This document shows positions 50,313-55,051 of a stretch of DNA of 55,051 nucleotides, piece by piece. The notes beneath the pieces were generated by a model that was not told the DNA's origin, did not search any database, and saw only the letters and a program-made list of their open reading frames with translations. The position numbers were made by a program, and so were the translations under genes. How positions within the stretch are numbered: the stretch's first letter is position 1; the number at the start of each line of letters is the position of its first letter. Source of the stretch: Chryseobacterium gleum (lineage in GTDB: Bacteria > Bacteroidota > Bacteroidia > Flavobacteriales_D > Crocinitomicaceae); assembly GCA_945897565.1 (NCBI GenBank), contig CAMDFN010000015.1, forward strand, positions 1-55,051, given 5' to 3'.

Positions 50313-50320
50313 CAAAGATA
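50313..50320 (-). promoter_or_regulatory. -7 element of the riboswitch transcript
   Basis: The minus strand reads TATCTTTG, an exact TAnnTTTG, about 14 bases before the closing helix of the aptamer. It fits a transcript that starts just upstream of the riboswitch. Confidence 0.65.
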
Positions 50321-50340
50321 ACAATAAAACCCGGTTTGCT

Positions 50341-50372
50341 TTTGTGCGAATCAAAAAGATGTCTTATCTTTG
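50341..50372 (+). promoter_or_regulatory. rpsO promoter, -33 TTTG and -7 TATCTTTG
   Basis: TTTG (50341-50344), a 20-base spacer and TATCTTTG (50365-50372) form a near-consensus Bacteroidota promoter. It leaves a 5' leader of about 50 bases before rpsO, which could carry S15 autoregulation; no clear S15-binding fold is seen. Confidence 0.7.
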
Positions 50373-50429
50373 CAGCCGTATTGACCGCGGTGGTCAGTCT
50401 ACATAATAATCATTTACACAAATATTAGC

Positions 50430-50699
50430 ATGTATTTAGATTCAGCAAAGAAGAAAGAGATCTTCGCCAAACACGGTGGTTCAGAAACCAACACCGGTTC
50501 TACAGAAGGCCAAGTGGCCTTGTTTACATTTCGCATTGCTCACCTCACTGAGCACTTGAAAAAGAACCGCAAAGACTTCGGCACCCAACGCTCACTTCAG
50601 TTGTTAGTTGGTAAGCGTCGTAGCCTTCTTGATTACCTAAAGGCAAACAATATCGAGAAATACCGCGCCTTGATCAAAGAATTAGGACTTCGTCGTTAA
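50430..50699 (+). CDS. rpsO: 30S ribosomal protein S15
   Basis: The 89-residue protein has the full S15 pattern: SAKKKEIFAKHGGSETNTGSTEGQVALFTFRIAHLTEHLKKNRKDFGTQR, split here as FAKHGGSETNTGSTEGQVAL, FRIAHLTEHLKKNRKD, and LLVGKRRSLLDYLKANNIEKY. S15 binds the 16S rRNA central domain early in small-subunit assembly. Length and termini are exact for the family. The rpsO-pnp order is conserved across bacteria. A long hairpin lies between it and pnp. Confidence 0.98.
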   Translation: MYLDSAKKKEIFAKHGGSETNTGSTEGQVALFTFRIAHLTEHLKKNRKDFGTQRSLQLLVGKRRSLLDYLKANNIEKYRALIKELGLRR

Positions 50700-50730
50700 T
50701 TCCAAGACCAGCCCGGAAAATTTTATGGGA

Positions 50731-50772
50731 GAAGGGGCTTCGATCACATCGACAGCCCCTTCTTTTGTTTTT
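50731..50772 (+). terminator. Long hairpin with T-run between rpsO and pnp
   Basis: GAAGGGGCT (50731-50739) pairs with AGCCCCTTC (50754-50762), and TCGAT with ATCGA inside, giving about 14 bp with one bulged C and a CAC loop. TTTTGTTTTT follows. It is probably a partial terminator or attenuator. In E. coli the same interval holds a terminator and an RNase III site that drives pnp autoregulation; the long stem here could play either part. Confidence 0.8.
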
Positions 50773-50792
50773 AAAGTTGTAAACAAATAGAG

Positions 50793-52943
50793 ATGAATAT
50801 AGGAACAAGAAAGTCAATCATAACCGGCGGCAAGGAAATCCTTGTAGAGACCGGGAAGTTGGCAAAACAGGCAGATGGTTCTGTTGTGGTGCGCATGGGC
50901 GACACCATGTTGCTCGCTACTGTTGTGGCGGCACAAGACGCAAAGGAAGGCGTAGATTTTCTTCCACTCACGGTAGATTACCGTGAAAAGTATTCGGCTG
51001 CAGGTCGTTTTCCAGGCGGGTTCTTCCGTCGTGAGGCGCGCCCTTCCGAAACTGAAATTTTGGTCATGCGTTTGGTAGACCGCGCTTTGCGTCCGCTCTT
51101 CCCAGACGATTACCATGCCGAAGTACAGGTCATGATCCAACTCATGTCTTACGACGGCGTTCACAACCCAGACGCTTTGTGCGGTTTGGCTGCTTCTTCA
51201 GCAATTGCGGTTTCGAACATCCCGTTCAACGGCCCAATGTCAGAAGTACGCGTAGGTCGTATCAACGGTGAGTTCATCATCAACCCAACAATGGCAGAAA
51301 TTGCACTTTCAGACATCGATGTCATGGTTGCAGGTACGGCCAAAGACGTCAATATGGTTGAAGGCGAAATGCAAGAAATCTCCGAAGCTGAATTAGTTGA
51401 GGTCATTAAACTTGCACACGCTGCCATTATTGAGCAATGTAACTTCCAAATAGCCCTTGGTGCAGAAATCGCTACTGCCCATCCAAAACGCGAATACTCC
51501 CACGAGTCTCACGACGCTGACGTTCGTGCCAAAGTATTCGAACTCGCGATGGATAAATGTAAAGACGTAGCGCGTCAAGGTTTGGCCAACAAAGCCAACC
51601 GCACTGAGTTATTCGATGCCATCAAAGCAGAAGTGAAAGCTGGTTTTTCTGAAGAAGAACTCGAGCACGCTGCCAAATTTATTTCCGTATACTTCTCAGA
51701 AGTGAAGAAAAAAGCGGTTCGTTGGGTCATGCTCAATGAGCGCAAGCGCTTAGACGGTCGTGAGTTCGACGAAATCCGTCCGATTTGGGCTGAGGTAGAT
51801 TACCTTCCAATGGTTCACGGTTCTGCGGTATTTACCCGCGGAGAAACGCAATCACTCACCACGCTTACCCTCGGTGGTAAAATGGACGAGCAAATGATTG
51901 ACGGCGCTACTTTCCAAGGCACCGAAAAATTCTTATTGCACTACAACTTCCCACCATTCTCTACAGGTGAAGCCAAACCACTTCGTGGTACTTCTCGTCG
52001 CGAGATTGGTCACGGTAACTTGGCGCTTCGTGCCCTCAAACCTGTCATGCCAGACGACTACCCATACGCGGTTCGTATCGTTTCTGACATTTTAGAGTCA
52101 AACGGTTCGTCTTCAATGGCAACAGTTTGTGCTGGTACCCTCGCCCTCATGGATGGCGGTGTGCCAATCAAAGCACCTGTTTCTGGTATCGCCATGGGCT
52201 TAGTTGCCGACGAAGGTAAATTTGCTGTATTGTCTGACATCCTCGGCGATGAAGACCACCTCGGCGACATGGACTTCAAAGTAACCGGTACTGCCAACGG
52301 CATCACTGCTTGCCAAATGGATATCAAAGTAGATGGTTTGCCATACGAAGTATTGACACAAGCTTTAGAGCAATCACGTGCAGGTCGTTTGCATATCCTC
52401 GGTAAAATCACCGAAACTATGTCTGCACCGCGCCCAGAGCTCAAACCACAAACACCACGTTTGGAAGCACTTAACGTGCCTAACGAAATGATCGGTGCCA
52501 TCATCGGACCTGGAGGAAAAATCATCCAAGGTTTACAGAAAGAAACCAAAACCACCATCACCATCGAAGAATTACCAAATGGAGAAGGTCGTGTACAGGT
52601 GCTTTCCAACAATGGCAACGACATGGCTGAAGCCATCCGCTTGATCCGTCAAATTGCATTCCCACCTCTAGTAGACGAAGGTGCAACTTACGAAGGTAAA
52701 GTGAAGTCAGTGAAAGAATTCGGTTGTTTCGTTGAAATCGTTCCCGGAACAGACGGCCTGATCCACATCTCCGAATTTGCTTGGGAAAAAACAGCGAAAA
52801 TGGAAGATGTCGTCAAAGAAGGCGAGATGCTCACTTTCAAGGTCATTGGCAAAGATCCAAAAACCAAAAAATGGAAATTATCTCGCAAAGTTTTGTTGCC
52901 ACGCCCTGAGCGCCCAGCAACAGAGCAAGCTTCTGCTGAATAA
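50793..52943 (+). CDS. pnp: Polyribonucleotide nucleotidyltransferase (PNPase)
   Basis: The 716-residue protein is the phosphorolytic 3'-5' exoribonuclease of mRNA turnover. It has two RNase PH cores (about 5-220 and 310-545: [105 protein letters not shown]), with the catalytic Asp region in [17 protein letters not shown]. The KH domain has [13 protein letters not shown] (near 570), and the S1 domain runs from about 625 ([28 protein letters not shown]). It follows rpsO and a hairpin, as in many bacteria. A strong terminator follows. Confidence 0.98.
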   Translation: MNIGTRKSIITGGKEILVETGKLAKQADGSVVVRMGDTMLLATVVAAQDAKEGVDFLPLTVDYREKYSAAGRFPGGFFRREARPSETEILVMRLVDRALRPLFPDDYHAEVQVMIQLMSYDGVHNPDALCGLAASSAIAVSNIPFNGPMSEVRVGRINGEFIINPTMAEIALSDIDVMVAGTAKDVNMVEGEMQEISEAELVEVIKLAHAAIIEQCNFQIALGAEIATAHPKREYSHESHDADVRAKVFELAMDKCKDVARQGLANKANRTELFDAIKAEVKAGFSEEELEHAAKFISVYFSEVKKKAVRWVMLNERKRLDGREFDEIRPIWAEVDYLPMVHGSAVFTRGETQSLTTLTLGGKMDEQMIDGATFQGTEKFLLHYNFPPFSTGEAKPLRGTSRREIGHGNLALRALKPVMPDDYPYAVRIVSDILESNGSSSMATVCAGTLALMDGGVPIKAPVSGIAMGLVADEGKFAVLSDILGDEDHLGDMDFKVTGTANGITACQMDIKVDGLPYEVLTQALEQSRAGRLHILGKITETMSAPRPELKPQTPRLEALNVPNEMIGAIIGPGGKIIQGLQKETKTTITIEELPNGEGRVQVLSNNGNDMAEAIRLIRQIAFPPLVDEGATYEGKVKSVKEFGCFVEIVPGTDGLIHISEFAWEKTAKMEDVVKEGEMLTFKVIGKDPKTKKWKLSRKVLLPRPERPATEQASAE

Positions 52944-52964
52944 TTTCGATAAAATAGCAATAGC

Positions 52965-52994
52965 AAAAGGGCGGAGGAAACTTCGCCCTTTTTT
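52965..52994. terminator. Terminator after pnp
   Basis: AAAAGGGCGGAG (52965-52976), a GAAA tetraloop (52977-52980) and CTTCGCCCTTTT (52981-52992) form a 12-bp stem with one G-T pair and a T-run. It ends the rpsO-pnp transcript. Confidence 0.92.
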
Positions 52995-53086
52995 TGGTTC
53001 AAGAGATGAATATTAACAGCGAGTTCATCTAATGTTACCGCATATTAACGGACAAAATCGTAGTTTTACAGCACAAAAATATTTAT

Positions 53087-55051
53087 ATGAAAAAAGGTTT
53101 ACTTTTTATCCTAACAATTCTGAGCCTCAATGCGTTTGCACAGGCCTTTGAATCTTTTAATTTTACGGGTGCGGCCAATACAAACGGCTGGACTACCCAC
53201 AGTGGCACTGCCGGGCAAATATTAGCTGTAACTACGCCGTCTGGTTCGGGCAATAGTCTTTCTTATGCTGGTCTTCAAGCATCAGCAGGTAACCGCATTG
53301 AACTCAATTCAGCTTGGTCAGAAGACATCAACAAACCAATTGTCATTCCTGGCACAACGGGCTATTTTTCATTTTTACTCAACGTACTCAACACCACAGG
53401 ATTAACAGCTGCCGGTAATTACTTCGTTGGTTTCGCTGCCTCTTCAGGTCCGACCAACGTAACTATTTTCTTTCCGCGTTTATATATCAAGTTAGGCGCT
53501 ACCCCAAATACTTTTCAGCTAGGGATCCTCAATACTTCAGGAGGAACTGTAACAATTTCCTACGCTCCTACAGAGTATGCCCTCAACACAACTTTATTTG
53601 TCGTTGCCAAAGCAACAGCAACGGCCGTGGGCTCTCCAATTACCGCATCCCTTTGGGTCAATCCAATTCCGGGTGCAGCTGAACCAGCAGCTGTAGTAAC
53701 CAACGCTTCAGGTACCAGCTTTTGGGCTGCAACAGGCATTCAATCTATTTTCCTCAGGCAATCAGCAGGCACGGGCAATTACGAAATCGATGAAATTCGT
53801 GTTGGTGAAACTTGGGCTTCTGTAACGCCAGGTTCGGCTGCGTCTTGTGTCACGTACAACACAATTGCTGCTTCTGCTTGCAATTCGTACGCACTCAATA
53901 ACCAAACATATACCACCTCTGGTACCTACGTTCAAACGCTTGCGAATGCAAACACTGCAGGTTGCGACTCTATCATCAACTTGAACTTGACTATTAACAA
54001 TGCCAATAGTTCGACTTTGAACATTACCAATTGTGGTCCTTATACTTTAAACAACCAAACCTATAGCGCTTCTGGAGCCTACACCCAACTCACTCAAAAT
54101 GTGGCCGGTTGTGACAGCACCATTACGCTCAATTTATCAATCGTTGGTTCTCTGTCTTACTACCAAGATCTAGACAACGATGGTTTTGGAAATGCAGCAG
54201 TTTCACAAACGGGTTGTGCGGCCATTACAGGTTTTGTCACAAATAGTACCGACTGCAATGACAACAACAACGCTATTTATCCAGGTGCAGTTGATGTACC
54301 AGGCAATGGCATCGACGAAGATTGCAATGGCTTTGATGCGCCTTTACAATTAGGTATTTATCAGTTTGCTGCAACGGTAGATTGCGCTACGCAAGACGTA
54401 GTTGCCACAAATACAAGTACCAACTGGACTTTCTCAGATTTCACAGCTCAAGGCAACAATTGTGCAGCTGGCGGTGGTGTTTTCAACCGCAGTGCTTGGA
54501 ACCAAACGGCAATTTTTGATGCAGCACAATACAACCAATTCACCATAAGTGGAGCAAATTGCACCAATCTCAATTTATCTAAACTGGCCTTGAACCACCG
54601 CACAAGTACAACAGGTGGCACGCCAACCATCTTTGTGCGCTCAAGCTTAGATAACTACGCTTCGGATATTGACACTATTGCTTCATCATGGAATGGCAAT
54701 GTAGCTTTAGCCGACACCGTACTTTTACCAGCCACCTTCGCTAATGTGAGTTCAGTAACTTTCCGTTTCTATGTCATTAACCAAGCAACAGCGACTTCTA
54801 CCTTGCGCATGGACAACGTATCTGTATGGGGAAATCAAATCACAATTACACCGACCCTTTTCTATGCCGATACCGATGCCGATGGTTTTGGCGACCCAGC
54901 AGTGGATACTTTACTTTGTAATGCACCTGCAGGTTTTGTAGCCAACAATACCGATTGCAATGACACCGATGCTTTGGTGAACCCAACAACTATTTGGTAC
55001 CAAGATCTAGACAACGATCAAGTTGGCAATAGTGCTGTAAGCCAAGTTTCG
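53087..55051 (+). CDS. Large secreted protein with MopE-like metal-binding repeats (partial, C-terminus outside window)
   Basis: The reading frame starts at ATG 53087 and stays open to the window end, giving at least 655 residues. A signal peptide is clear (MKKGLLFILTILSLNAFAQ). A first beta-sandwich-like domain at about 20-245 (ESFNFTGAANTNGWTTHSGT, NYEIDEIRVGETW) is followed by two short Cys-containing repeats (ASACNSYALNNQTYTTSGTY, ITNCGPYTLNNQTYSASGAY). MopE-like units come next, YYQDLDNDGFGNAAVSQTGC and TDCNDNNNAIYPGAVDVPGN, then GIDEDCNGFD. A second sandwich domain follows, then further MopE-like units (YADTDADGFGDPAVDTLLC, WYQDLDNDQVGNSAVSQV). Asp-rich DxDxDG loops suggest calcium binding. 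A T9SS sorting domain is expected beyond the edge but is not seen. Confidence 0.82.
   Translation, partial: MKKGLLFILTILSLNAFAQAFESFNFTGAANTNGWTTHSGTAGQILAVTTPSGSGNSLSYAGLQASAGNRIELNSAWSEDINKPIVIPGTTGYFSFLLNVLNTTGLTAAGNYFVGFAASSGPTNVTIFFPRLYIKLGATPNTFQLGILNTSGGTVTISYAPTEYALNTTLFVVAKATATAVGSPITASLWVNPIPGAAEPAAVVTNASGTSFWAATGIQSIFLRQSAGTGNYEIDEIRVGETWASVTPGSAASCVTYNTIAASACNSYALNNQTYTTSGTYVQTLANANTAGCDSIINLNLTINNANSSTLNITNCGPYTLNNQTYSASGAYTQLTQNVAGCDSTITLNLSIVGSLSYYQDLDNDGFGNAAVSQTGCAAITGFVTNSTDCNDNNNAIYPGAVDVPGNGIDEDCNGFDAPLQLGIYQFAATVDCATQDVVATNTSTNWTFSDFTAQGNNCAAGGGVFNRSAWNQTAIFDAAQYNQFTISGANCTNLNLSKLALNHRTSTTGGTPTIFVRSSLDNYASDIDTIASSWNGNVALADTVLLPATFANVSSVTFRFYVINQATATSTLRMDNVSVWGNQITITPTLFYADTDADGFGDPAVDTLLCNAPAGFVANNTDCNDTDALVNPTTIWYQDLDNDQVGNSAVSQVS

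Noticed and set aside
1..55051. Mobile elements, CRISPR arrays, tRNA or rRNA genes
   Set aside because: None seen: no spaced direct repeats, no transposase or integrase, and intergenic gaps are short and mostly explained by promoters, terminators and the riboswitch.

Overview
The window looks like chromosomal core sequence from a Bacteroidota bacterium, most likely order Flavobacteriales (Crocinitomicaceae- or Cryomorphaceae-like; family level is a guess). The evidence is five complete secreted proteins with type IX secretion (T9SS) C-terminal sorting domains, SprB repeats, a Rho with a long disordered insert, a fused SecDF, DUF4199, DUF2452 and 'choice-of-anchor B' proteins, and promoters of the Bacteroidota TAnnTTTG type. 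I see no tRNA, rRNA, CRISPR array, insertion sequence, integrase or phage gene.

Layout. 1-2.4 kb (minus): a DUF3817 membrane protein cut by the window edge, uvrB, and an unlisted 48-residue ORF with its own terminator. 2.5-10.3 kb (plus): fbaA-accD, then two large T9SS proteins (PNGase F-like with a LamG insert; choice-of-anchor B). 10.3-13.7 kb (plus): a four-gene operon with 4-base overlaps (GT2, HAD phosphatase, YwqK/MORN-like, GT4). 13.7-19.9 kb: secDF, terminator, and a VIT/VWA/DUF2135 protein. 19.9-29.4 kb: an SprB-repeat T9SS protein, yaaA, DUF2452, an FAD oxidoreductase, a large exported coiled-coil/TPR-like protein, and an mpl-like Mur ligase. 29.4-38.9 kb (minus): DUF4199, rho, a secreted 'asparagine synthetase B'-type protein, dnaB, nth, a J-domain membrane protein, menE and dnaX. 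38.9-44.0 kb (minus): a BNR/sialidase-fold T9SS protein and an M16 peptidase pair. 44.1-45.9 kb (plus): a repeat-rich exported protein overlapping an NlpC/P60 hydrolase. 45.9-50.3 kb (minus): a phosphoribosyltransferase-murQ-ureohydrolase-membrane protein operon, then a T9SS beta-propeller behind a cobalamin riboswitch. 50.3-55 kb (plus): rpsO, pnp, and the start of a large secreted protein running off the end.

Main points of interest. (1) A cobalamin riboswitch controls a single secreted YncE/DUF5074-like propeller ending in a T9SS sorting signal, so it is a candidate BtuG-like B12-capture protein that uses T9SS rather than a lipid anchor. (2) dnaX is split at a run of ten A residues carrying the A AAA AAG slippery heptamer; a -1 shift joins the 371-residue frame to its missing C-terminal domain (about 575 residues), which predicts gamma and tau products, unless the run is a sequencing error. 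(3) Four genes (dnaB, dnaX, the phosphoribosyltransferase, the 44 kb repeat protein) have TAnnTTTG exactly 4 bases before ATG, suggesting leaderless mRNAs. Other points are an Nth lacking its iron-sulphur cysteines, Rho with an 18-bp tandem repeat in its insert, and an active/inactive M16 pair whose inactive member has a LolA-like tail.
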